The position numbers and the translations under genes were made by a program. Shown piece after piece: positions 1-7,647 of a DNA stretch of 64,000 nucleotides (within the stretch, counting starts at the first letter, position 1; each line of letters opens with the position of its first letter). The DNA comes from Planctomycetaceae bacterium (GTDB taxonomy: Bacteria; Planctomycetota; Phycisphaerae; UBA1845; UTPLA1): positions 62,001 through 126,000 of the forward strand of contig WYBU01000066.1 of assembly GCA_011525745.1 (NCBI GenBank). Direction: 5' to 3'. The notes under the pieces are model-generated. The model was not told the origin of the DNA, searched no databases, and saw only the letters and a list, made by a program, of their open reading frames with translations.

Positions 1-133
1 GTCCCGCGACGGCCTGCGTAGCGTGCTCGACGAACACCGCGACGGCCGGGCCGATCACAATTTCACACTCTGGGCGGTTGTCAGCCTGCTATGGTGGCAA
101 CAGCGCCAGGCCGCGACTTGCACATTCGCGTAG
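1..133 (+). CDS. C-terminal end of an asparagine-synthetase-like protein (partial)
   Basis: Reading frame 2 is open from the window edge to a TAG at 131-133, giving about 43 residues. The visible tail contains the pattern LDEHRDGRADHNFTLW followed by LLWW. Asparagine synthetase (AsnB) family proteins often end in an H..GR.D....LW.....W pattern, so I read this as the end of the synthetase domain of such an amidotransferase. The rest of the gene lies before the window, so substrate and exact subfamily cannot be judged. The family match rests on a short tail only. Confidence 0.5.
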   Translation, partial: SRDGLRSVLDEHRDGRADHNFTLWAVVSLLWWQQRQAATCTFA

Positions 134-499
134 GGTCACCGGTGCGGAGCGATCCTGATCCGAGCCGCAAGCGCCAGCGCCGCGGCATTCAGAGCCGCGA
201 AGCGTCAGTGAGCGGGATCGGCCCGCGCAGCGCGCTTCGCAACGTTCCGATCTCGCCCCGTCCGCCGCACTCGCCGCCCATAGCACACCCGATCGAATCC
301 GAACCGCGACCGTGAGGGGGCGCCGGAAAACCCAAAATGGCTCCGCGATCTAAACACGCTGCACCAGTAGCCGAAAGCACATGCCCATCAGAACCCGCCG
401 CGGAAGCGGCGGGCCGCGCATGCTGCAAGCCCGTGCCACGCGGCCTACGCCCCGCCCGCGCAAAAAAACCCCCGCGATCGCGCTTGACGTTCCGATCCC
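134..499. other. Intergenic stretch with GAGCCGCGAAGCGT-type repeats
   Basis: No convincing gene is present. It holds dispersed-repeat copies: a degenerate one at about 157-177, a clear one at 192-220 (GAGCCGCGAAGCG then TCAGTGAGCGGGAT), and a variant at 298-320 (CCGAACCGCGACCGTGAGG). These match the unit of the tandem array at 55065-55340 in the opposite orientation. The genes on both sides end here (convergent), which fits a downstream repeat location. Confidence 0.6.
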
Positions 500-1933
500 T
501 CACGGCGCAATCCCCTTCGCCGGCCGCAGCCGCTCCAGGCACGCCGCCCCCGTCGCCAGAACCTTGTGCGGATTGCACCGCCGATCAGGATCGAAAACAT
601 CGCGAATCGTCCGCTGCGCCGCCAGATCGGCCGCGCCGAACATCTCGCGCAAATGCTCCGTCTTTTCGATCCCCACGCCGTGCTCGCCGGTGATCGTGCC
701 GCCCAGCCGCACGCATTCGCGCAGAATTTCGCTCGACGCATCGAGCACGCGCCGGACCTGGTCCGCGTCATCCGCGTCGTACATCAACACCGGGTGAACA
801 TTGCCGTCGCCGGCGTGCATCATCATCGCGATCGTCAGGCCGAACCGCCGCGACACCGCATCGACAAACCGCACGATGTCGGGAATGCGCGTCCGCGGCA
901 CCACGCCGTCCTGCGTGCAGCATGCCTTGCCGAACCGCCCGTACGCGCCGAACGCCTTCTTGCGGCATTTCCACAGTTCGGCCCGCTCCTCGTCGTTGTG
1001 CGCCACCCGAATCTCGCGGCAGCGGCGCCGCCGGCAGATTTCCGCCGCCCGCTCCGCCTGTCGCTCCAGCCCCGCCGCCATGCCGTCCAGCTCGACAATC
1101 AGCACCGCCCCCGCGTCGCGCGGAAAGCCGAAGCCGAACGCCTCCTCGACGCATTGCAGCGTCAACCGGTCGATCATCTCCAGCGCCGCCGGCAATATCC
1201 CCGCCGCGATGATCCCGCTGATCGCCTCCGCCGCGTCGTCGATCGAATGAAAAACCGCCAGCGCCGTGTGCACCGCCGGCGCGACGCGCGTCAGGCGCAC
1301 CGTGATTTCGGTGATCAGCCCCAGGGTCCCTTCCGATCCCACTGCCAACGCGCGCAAGTCGAAACCCGGCACGTCCTCGATCGCATTCTCGCCGCCGCCC
1401 AGTTCCGCGACCTGCCCGTCCGGCAGCACGAGCGTCACACCCAGCACGTGATTGGTCGTCACGCCCAGCTTGAGCGTGTGCGGCCCGCCGGCGTTCGTCG
1501 CCGCGTTGCCGCCGATCGTCGACACCATCTGGCTCGACGGATCGGGCGCAAACTGCCAGCCGTCGACGGCCGGCTCGCGCGACAACCGCAGATTGACCAC
1601 GCCGGCCTGCACGCGCGCCCAGCGGTCGCGCCGGTTGATGCACAGGATGTCGCGCATCCGCGACGTGCAGACGCACACGCCGCCATCGACCGCCACGGTC
1701 CCGCCCGCCAGACTGGTCCCCGCGCCGCGCGGCACGATCGGCACGCCGTGCCGATGAAGCACGCGCATCACGCCCGCCGCCTGAGCCGTGTCGCGCGGAA
1801 ACACCACCGCCTCCGGCGCCGCTGGCAGCAACGTGAACGCATCGGTCTCATAAGTCAGCAGCGCCGCCGGCTCGGCCACAACGGCGTCGGATCCGCAGAC
1901 GTCGGCGCATTCTTGAAGCAACGCGGAAGTCAT
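500..1933 (-). CDS. glcD: FAD-linked oxidase, glycolate oxidase subunit GlcD-like
   Basis: This 477-aa protein has the usual GlcD length and layout. An N-terminal FAD-binding PCMH-type domain shows PRGAGTSLAGGT, GGNAATNAGGPHTLKLG and VGSEGTLGLITE. The C-terminal FAD-oxidase domain shows HAGDGNVHP and TGEHGVGIEK. GlcD-type enzymes oxidise glycolate, D-lactate or related 2-hydroxy acids, usually passing electrons on with GlcE/GlcF partners; none are visible here, so D-lactate dehydrogenase is an alternative. The start is an ATG with no clear Shine-Dalgarno. It lies downstream of the pilus locus on the same strand, separated by about 500 bases, and is probably a separate unit. Confidence 0.88.
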   Translation of the reverse strand: MTSALLQECADVCGSDAVVAEPAALLTYETDAFTLLPAAPEAVVFPRDTAQAAGVMRVLHRHGVPIVPRGAGTSLAGGTVAVDGGVCVCTSRMRDILCINRRDRWARVQAGVVNLRLSREPAVDGWQFAPDPSSQMVSTIGGNAATNAGGPHTLKLGVTTNHVLGVTLVLPDGQVAELGGGENAIEDVPGFDLRALAVGSEGTLGLITEITVRLTRVAPAVHTALAVFHSIDDAAEAISGIIAAGILPAALEMIDRLTLQCVEEAFGFGFPRDAGAVLIVELDGMAAGLERQAERAAEICRRRRCREIRVAHNDEERAELWKCRKKAFGAYGRFGKACCTQDGVVPRTRIPDIVRFVDAVSRRFGLTIAMMMHAGDGNVHPVLMYDADDADQVRRVLDASSEILRECVRLGGTITGEHGVGIEKTEHLREMFGAADLAAQRTIRDVFDPDRRCNPHKVLATGAACLERLRPAKGIAP

Positions 1934-2449
1934 GGCATGAGCGATTCTACCGCATGAGAATGACGGACCGCATCGCAGCGTGCACCTGAACAGCCGGGCC
2001 TTACAGCAACAGCGGACCGCGCGGACTATCGACCAGGCGCTTCACGTTCACGAGTCGAAGCAGTCAATCGACGACCTGTCCCCCACATGCTACGACCGCG
2101 GCTGTTTCGTTCTCAAGCGGTTTCGGCAGCGATGCTCTCCGCGGCAACGTCGATCAAAGCACATCGCGGGGCGTAAGCCGTTCAATCGTCCGCGCCCTTT
2201 CGTCAAGGCGCTTTCGATGAGCAGACCCTGGAAGATGTCGCGATGTGTTTAGAGGCCCTGAATCAACGGCCCTTCAATCCGACGTGAACACAACGAACCA
2301 ACAGCAATCACGCAGCCGCATTCTTCCAGGAAGCACAGCGCATTGCGCACCCAAGTGTCGACAGAAAAGCAATCTCTCCTGCCTGTTGCTTCGCCCTTCG
2401 TCGCTTCTTCGCCCTCAACTGTCCCCTGCCCACTTCCATCCGCGCACGA
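1934..2449. other. Intergenic stretch without a supported gene
   Basis: I see no convincing gene: a 90-codon open frame at 1980-2252 has no recognisable domain and no good ribosome binding site. A pyrimidine-rich CTTCG/CGTCGCTTC tract around 2390-2425 resembles tracts at about 25800-25850 and 52330-52375 and seems to be common intergenic filler in this genome. Confidence 0.5.
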
Positions 2450-3715
2450 TCAATGCCCCCTCATCGCCCGGCTCAGCGTAAAAATCGGCAACAGCAGCGC
2501 GATCACGATGCCGCCAACGAACACGCCCAGGAACATCACGATCGCCGGCTCCAGCATCGACGTCATCGTCTTGATGTCCGTCGCCAGCTCCTCCTCGCAA
2601 TGATCCGCCACGCGGTCCATCACCCCGCCGATCGTGCCGCCCCGCTCGCCGGCCTGCATCATCTTCACCACCGCCCGCGGCATGAGCGGGCTGGCGGCGA
2701 CCGATTCGGACAACTGCTTGCCCTGCTGAAGCTGGTCGTACACGTCGTTCCACAGCCGCGCATAGACGCCGTTGCCGACCGCCGAACCCGTCAGCTCGAC
2801 GCTCTCGAGCATCGACACGCCCGCCTGAATCAGCGTGCCCAGCGTGCGCAGGCTGCGGGCCAGATAGGTCTTGTGAAACAGCGGGCCGAACAGCGGCAGC
2901 TTCAGTTTGAACGCCTGTATCAGCGACCGCGCGGCCGCCCCGCGCAGATAGAAGAACAACCCCGCAATGACCGAAACCGCTCCGCCCAGCAAATACAGCC
3001 CGTATTGAGTCATGGAGCTGCTGAGCGACATCAGCCAGCGCGTCAGCCACGGAAGAAACTGTTCACGTCCGGCATAGACGGTCGCGAATCGCGGCAGCAC
3101 AAAAGCCATCAGAAAGATTACGACGCCGATGGCCAGCAGGAACATCACGATCGGATAGATCACCGCGCCCTTGATCTTGCGGGTCACTTCGGCCTGCCGC
3201 GTCATGAAGTCGGCGATGCGCCGCAACATCGGACCGAGCTGACCGCTGGCCTCCGACGCGCGGACCATGTTGACGAACAGCGGCGGAAAAGCCCGCGGAT
3301 GCCGCGCCAGCGCCGACGAAAAGGTCGAGCCGCCGTGCACGTCGGCGATAACGGCCTCGAGCACCCGCGCGAAGCCGGGCGAGAGCTTCGGATCGGTGCA
3401 CGTCTCGAGCGCCTCGCTCAGCGACACTCCCGTTTCGAGCATGACGGCAAGCTGTTGCGCAAAGCCGCGCACGTCACGCGGATCGAGCCGCGGCGCCGTC
3501 AGCGAGAACCCCCCGCTCGGCGCGCGACCGGGCAGCGACGGTTCGGGTGGAGTCATCGGCGCGGCGCGACGGCCGGCGCGGGCCACTTCGAGCGACACGA
3601 CGTACTTGCCCTCATTGCGCAGCAGCTTGGCGGCTTGGGCCGAGGTCGGCGCCGACACTTCGCCGGTCAACGACTGCCCGGCGCCGTCGCGGGCGGTGTA
3701 CGTAAATGTTGGCAT
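2450..3715 (-). CDS. pilC: Type IV pilus / type II secretion inner-membrane platform protein
   Basis: This 421-aa protein is a PilC/GspF platform protein, the polytopic membrane base on which pilin subunits are added or removed by the cytoplasmic ATPases. It begins MPTFTYTARDGAGQSLTGEV, typical for the family, and has two GspF repeats with the motifs QQLAVMLETGVSLSEALE and LRTLGTLIQAGVSMLESVEL. Three hydrophobic segments lie near residues 180-205, 230-250 and 390-415. The ATG at 3715 is preferred over an upstream in-frame start because it matches the family N-terminus and has GGGAGG about 7 bases upstream. It is the last gene of the pilus locus, separated from pilT by a 334-base repeat-bearing gap. 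Confidence 0.93.
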   Translation of the reverse strand: MPTFTYTARDGAGQSLTGEVSAPTSAQAAKLLRNEGKYVVSLEVARAGRRAAPMTPPEPSLPGRAPSGGFSLTAPRLDPRDVRGFAQQLAVMLETGVSLSEALETCTDPKLSPGFARVLEAVIADVHGGSTFSSALARHPRAFPPLFVNMVRASEASGQLGPMLRRIADFMTRQAEVTRKIKGAVIYPIVMFLLAIGVVIFLMAFVLPRFATVYAGREQFLPWLTRWLMSLSSSMTQYGLYLLGGAVSVIAGLFFYLRGAAARSLIQAFKLKLPLFGPLFHKTYLARSLRTLGTLIQAGVSMLESVELTGSAVGNGVYARLWNDVYDQLQQGKQLSESVAASPLMPRAVVKMMQAGERGGTIGGVMDRVADHCEEELATDIKTMTSMLEPAIVMFLGVFVGGIVIALLLPIFTLSRAMRGH

Positions 3716-4049
3716 CGAAGCGGTTCCTCCCGATTGTCGGCGACCGAGGGCAACGCAGCGTCTCCCGCCGCTCCCGCACGGTTGCAAATCCGTCCAGCCC
3801 CGCAAACCCCCGCGCACGCCTGATCCGAACCGCGACTGGCGCCCTTAAACCGAACCGCGACCGTCAGGGAGCGACGGAGTACGCCCCGATACCGCCGCAC
3901 GCCCCATGCCGCGCGCACCGCGCCAATGCTTTCCGCGCTGCATGGCATCCTCTTTGTCAACGCTCCTCGCCGCTCGCTCACGGTCGCGGTTCGGTTCAGG
4001 CTGTGGTGGACCGCTCGGGCGCCGCGCGCACCATACCCTCCCTCGCGAA
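3716..4049. other. Gap between pilT and pilC holding an inverted repeat pair
   Basis: No gene is supported. One GAACCGCGACCG-type repeat lies at 3822-3842, a second at 3850-3874, and an inverted copy at 3970-3998. The second and third copies can pair over about 25 bases (AACCGAACCGCGACCGT against its complement), enclosing about 95 bases. In the pilT-to-pilC message this could form a long hairpin that separates expression of the two genes. Confidence 0.55.
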
Positions 4050-5414
4050 TTATTCATGCCGCGGCAGCATCAGCCGGTCGAAGCGGTCGACCTGTGCCGC
4101 GGCCAGCCGCGCCACGGCCGGATCGAGCTGGCCCGATTTCGCCCGGTTCGCCAGCGACTGCTCGAGCGTGATCATGCCCGAGTTGCGCCCCGTTTCGATG
4201 ATGCCGTGTATCAGGTGCGTCTCGTTGTCGCGGATGGCGCGACGAACGGCGTCCGTCGCAAACAGCAGTTCCGCGGCGGGCACGCGCCCGCGACCGTCCT
4301 TCGTCGGCAGCAGCACCTGGCACATGATCGCGCGAAGCGACGCGGCCACCTGCGTGCGGACGTGCTGTTGCTGTGCCGCGGGGAACACGTCGATGATCCG
4401 CGCCAGCGCCTGCACCGCCCCATTGGTGTGCAGACTGGCCAGTACCAGGTGGCCGGTCTCGGCGGCCGTCAGCGCCGTGGCAATCGTTTCCAGATCGCGC
4501 ATCTCGCCGATGAGAATCACGTCCGGCCGCTGGCGCACCACGTGCCGCAGCGCACTGGCGAAGTTGGGACTGTCGATGCCGATCTCGCGCTGCTCGATAA
4601 CGGCCAACCCGCGCGGAAACTCGAACTCGACCGGGTCTTCCAGCGTGATGATGTGACAGGCGCGCGTCTCGTTGAGCTGATTGATCAGCGCCGCCAGCGT
4701 CGTGCTCTTGCCGTGACCCGCGCCGCCCGTCACCAGCACCAACCCGTTGGGGTAGCCGGCCAGCCGCGCGGCATCTTCGGGCAATCCCAGGTCCGCCAGT
4801 TGCGGCACGTCACTGGGGATCGCGCGGATGGCAACGGCGGCCTCCTGGCTCTGTACGTGCGCGTTGACGCGGAACCGCCCCATGCCGGGCAAGCGCAGCG
4901 CGAAGTCGACGTCGCAGACCGTCTCGAACTTCTGCTTTTGCGCTTCGGTGAAGACGACTGAAAGCCAGTTGCGAATGTCGGCCTCGGACAAATCGCCCCA
5001 CTCCGACGGCGCCCAGTGTCCCGCGACGTTGAACGTCGGCGGCCAGCCCGCCACGAAAAGCAGATCGCTCGCGCGGCGCACGACCATGTCTCGCAGAAAG
5101 CGCGTCAGCGGCGCGCCGGCCCACGCCGGCATGTGGTCGCCGTACGCGGTGGTCGCCGTTACACCGGCTTTCGACTCGCCCCGCGCCAGGCGCGCCGGCG
5201 GCGCGACCGCCGGCGCCGTTCCGGCCGTTGTCACAGGACCGGATGCCGGGCGCGCTTCGACCACCGGCGCAGGACCCTGCGGCGCAGCAGGCGCAAGCGC
5301 TGCCGGCTGTGCCGGGACCCCGGCGCCTTCGGCGCTCGGTTTGGGCGGCGGCGTAACCGATCGGGACAGGCGGACCGGCGGTTTGATGCGCGATGAATCA
5401 GGCGGCGCAGACAC
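4050..5414 (-). CDS. pilT: PilT-type pilus retraction ATPase with long Pro/Ala-rich N-terminus
   Basis: This 454-aa protein is a hexameric PilT-family motor predicted to drive pilus disassembly. Visible are an atypical Walker A GGAGHGKSTT near residue 230, the acidic segment ITLEDPVEFEF, Walker B DVILIGEMRDLET and the His-box GHLVLASLHTNG. AVRRAIRDNE near the C-terminus resembles the AIRNLIRE retraction motif. About 95 Pro/Ala-rich residues precede the PilT core, making it longer than the usual 350 residues. The GTG at 5414 is chosen because GAGGAGG lies 6 bases upstream. It overlaps the end of pilB by 17 bases, so the two motors are probably translationally coupled. A second PilT lies at 39998-41161. 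Confidence 0.9.
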   Translation of the reverse strand: MSAPPDSSRIKPPVRLSRSVTPPPKPSAEGAGVPAQPAALAPAAPQGPAPVVEARPASGPVTTAGTAPAVAPPARLARGESKAGVTATTAYGDHMPAWAGAPLTRFLRDMVVRRASDLLFVAGWPPTFNVAGHWAPSEWGDLSEADIRNWLSVVFTEAQKQKFETVCDVDFALRLPGMGRFRVNAHVQSQEAAVAIRAIPSDVPQLADLGLPEDAARLAGYPNGLVLVTGGAGHGKSTTLAALINQLNETRACHIITLEDPVEFEFPRGLAVIEQREIGIDSPNFASALRHVVRQRPDVILIGEMRDLETIATALTAAETGHLVLASLHTNGAVQALARIIDVFPAAQQQHVRTQVAASLRAIMCQVLLPTKDGRGRVPAAELLFATDAVRRAIRDNETHLIHGIIETGRNSGMITLEQSLANRAKSGQLDPAVARLAAAQVDRFDRLMLPRHE

Positions 5415-7263
5415 GTAAGACCTCCTCAATCGTGGTGATTCCGCCGCGGACCTTGGCCAGTCCGTCCTCGTACAGGCTCGTCATGCGCGCCTCACGGGCC
5501 AGGCGGCGCAGATCCTGGAGCGGTCTGCGGTCGGTGATGGCGTCCCGAACGGCGTCGTTCGGGACGAACAACTCGTAGATGCCGATGCGGCCGGTAAACC
5601 CGGACTCGTGACACGCGGCGCAACCCTCGCCTCGATACACCTGTTCCAGCGAACCGCCCATGCGTTCGATCGCATGCTTCAAATGCGGCGGCGGCTCGGC
5701 GGCGACTTTGCACTTGGGACATATCTTCCGCACCAGCCGCTGCGCCAGCACGCCGACCACCGAGGCGCTGATCAGATACGGCTCGACGCCCATGTGATAC
5801 AGGCGCGTCACGGCCGACGGAGCATCGTTGGTGTGAAGCGTCGAAAACACGAGATGCCCGGTCAGCGCGGCCTGAATGGCGGTGCGGGCGGTCTCTTCGT
5901 CACGAACCTCGCCGATCATCAGCACGTCGGGGTCCTGCCGCAGCAGCGAGCGCAACACGGTCGGAAAGCTCAGGCCGATCTTTTCGTTGACCTGGAACTG
6001 ATTGATGCCGTGCAGGTTGAACTCGATCGGGTCTTCGACCGTGCATATGTTGACCTGCGGCGAATCCAGCGCCGAAAGCACGGCGTACAACGTCGTGCTC
6101 TTACCGCTGCCGGTCGGTCCGGTGACGAGGAAGACGCCGTGCGGCATTTCAATAAGCTGTCGGAACTGCTTGAGCATCTCGACCGAAAAGCCCAGCTTCT
6201 CCATGCTCATCCGCACGCGCGAATTGTCGATGATGCGGATGACGACCTTCTCGCCGTACCTGTTCGGCAACGTTGAGACGCGCAGGTCGATCGGGCGCCC
6301 TTCCATCAGCACGTGAATGCTGCCGTCTTGCGGCAGGCGCCGCTCGGCGATGTCGAGGCCGGCCATGATCTTGATGCGCGACGTGATCGGCGCCTGAAGC
6401 GGATGGGGCGGATTCAGCTTCTCGCGCAGCACGCCGTCGACCCGCAGTCGCACGCGCAGCCGTCCGTCGTCCGGCTCGATGTGAATGTCGCTCGCCCCCT
6501 CGCGCACCGCCGTGTAGAGGATGTAGTTGACCAGCTTGATGACCGGCGAGTCGCCCGCCATCCCCTCCAGCTTTGTGATGTCCTCGGCCTGCGTTTCGAG
6601 AAGCTGAAACGTGTCGGCGTTGACGTCCTCAATGATGTCATCAATGACGAAGACGTTGGCGGCCGACACGTGCTGGCCGAGCATCGCCTGAATGTCCGAG
6701 TGCGACGCTGCGACCACCACGACCTGGCAGCTTGTGCGCCGCGCGACGTCCTCGATCAGAAAGACGTTGGACGGCTCCGACATCGCCAGCGTCAGCACGC
6801 CGTCGACGCGGAACAGCGGCAGAACGCCGCATTTCTCGAGAGAATCGCGCGGCAGCAGGTCGACGATCTTCGCGTCGGCCAGCTTGGGCGTGAGCTTGGC
6901 GTAGGGAATGTCGTACGCCTCGGCCAGCGCCTCGACGAGCTGATCCTCCGTCACCAATTCCGCCTCGAGCAGGACTTCGCCCAGCAACTGGTGCCGGCCG
7001 GTGGCGTCCTGATTCTTCAGCGCCTGTTCGAGCTGCTCGGCCGTGATCAGGCCGCGCGCGACGAGAATCTGCCCCAGTTGCCGGCGGATGCGCGGCGGAC
7101 CGACGCCGGCCGGTGTCGGCAAGGCGACCGCCGGCGCGCCGGTGGCGATGTCGTAATTGGACGGCGGCGCCGCGCCGATGAGCGGATCGATCAGCGCGGC
7201 CGCGGCGGCATCGAGCGGCGCGGGGGAACGGGGCGGCGGAGTCAGGACGTCGGATCGGCTCAC
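5398..7263 (-). CDS. pilB: PilB/GspE-type assembly ATPase with MshEN domain
   Basis: This 621-aa protein is the extension motor that powers pilin polymerisation. An N-terminal MshEN-type region has tandem halves (RRQLGQILVARGLITAEQLE and LLGEVLLEAELVTEDQLVEA); this fold binds c-di-GMP in characterised homologues. The ATPase core has Walker A GPTGSGKSTT, Walker B DVLMIGEVRDEET, the His box LTGHLVFSTLHTND and a tetracysteine zinc site (CPKC ... CAAC). Translation starts at a GTG that shares GTGA with the stop of the upstream STAS gene, and its own end overlaps pilT. The HD-GYP and STAS genes just upstream suggest local second-messenger control (inference). Confidence 0.95.
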   Translation of the reverse strand: MSRSDVLTPPPRSPAPLDAAAAALIDPLIGAAPPSNYDIATGAPAVALPTPAGVGPPRIRRQLGQILVARGLITAEQLEQALKNQDATGRHQLLGEVLLEAELVTEDQLVEALAEAYDIPYAKLTPKLADAKIVDLLPRDSLEKCGVLPLFRVDGVLTLAMSEPSNVFLIEDVARRTSCQVVVVAASHSDIQAMLGQHVSAANVFVIDDIIEDVNADTFQLLETQAEDITKLEGMAGDSPVIKLVNYILYTAVREGASDIHIEPDDGRLRVRLRVDGVLREKLNPPHPLQAPITSRIKIMAGLDIAERRLPQDGSIHVLMEGRPIDLRVSTLPNRYGEKVVIRIIDNSRVRMSMEKLGFSVEMLKQFRQLIEMPHGVFLVTGPTGSGKSTTLYAVLSALDSPQVNICTVEDPIEFNLHGINQFQVNEKIGLSFPTVLRSLLRQDPDVLMIGEVRDEETARTAIQAALTGHLVFSTLHTNDAPSAVTRLYHMGVEPYLISASVVGVLAQRLVRKICPKCKVAAEPPPHLKHAIERMGGSLEQVYRGEGCAACHESGFTGRIGIYELFVPNDAVRDAITDRRPLQDLRRLAREARMTSLYEDGLAKVRGGITTIEEVLRVCAA

Positions 7264-7595
7264 GTGCGACTCCTGATGGCGGCCTCAACGTCCTCGTAGA
7301 CGTCGAACTGCCGATTGAGGCGCGTCAGCTCGAGGATCGTGCGGCCCACGGCGTCGAGGCTGCACAGGCGCAACGAACCGCCGCGCGTGCGGCACTCGCG
7401 CGACAGTTCGGTCAGCGATTCAAGTCCGCCACTGTCGAAACCGCTGATCTCCGCACAGTCGATCGTCAGGTCCGGTCCGCCCTCCTCCAGACACTGCCGC
7501 GTCTGCTCACGAAACAGCGCCACGTCATCCCCGACCAGATCGCCCTTGGGCGACAGCACGGTCAACGCGCCGTACTCGGTTCTCTTGAACTTCAT
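7260..7595 (-). CDS. STAS-domain protein (anti-anti-sigma-like)
   Basis: This 111-aa single STAS domain resembles SpoIIAA-type anti-sigma-factor antagonists. The core shows LTIDCAEISGFDSGGLE, where the serine in DSGG is at the position phosphorylated in SpoIIAA-like proteins. Family members usually switch partner proteins by serine phosphorylation; no cognate anti-sigma kinase is visible in the window. The ATG at 7595 has GGGGGA upstream and gives a compact domain; a longer reading adds unrelated residues. The stop overlaps the pilB GTG by four bases, so expression is tied to the pilus motor. Its target is unknown. Confidence 0.82.
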   Translation of the reverse strand: MKFKRTEYGALTVLSPKGDLVGDDVALFREQTRQCLEEGGPDLTIDCAEISGFDSGGLESLTELSRECRTRGGSLRLCSLDAVGRTILELTRLNRQFDVYEDVEAAIRSRT

Positions 7596-7647
7596 CCGAT
7601 TCCCCCGTGAGACCGTCGGCGGCGGCAGCGCCCAAGCCGTTCGACGT

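Noticed and set aside
566-1957. 463-codon open frame on the plus strand opposite glcD
   Set aside because: Its translation is Arg/His-rich without a domain; the opposite strand encodes a full GlcD.
1980-2252. Possible 90-aa gene after glcD
   Set aside because: No Shine-Dalgarno or domain; composition does not look like neighbours.
2453-3823. 456-codon open frame on the plus strand opposite pilC
   Set aside because: Shadow frame of a GC-rich gene: His/Arg/Gln-rich and no motifs.
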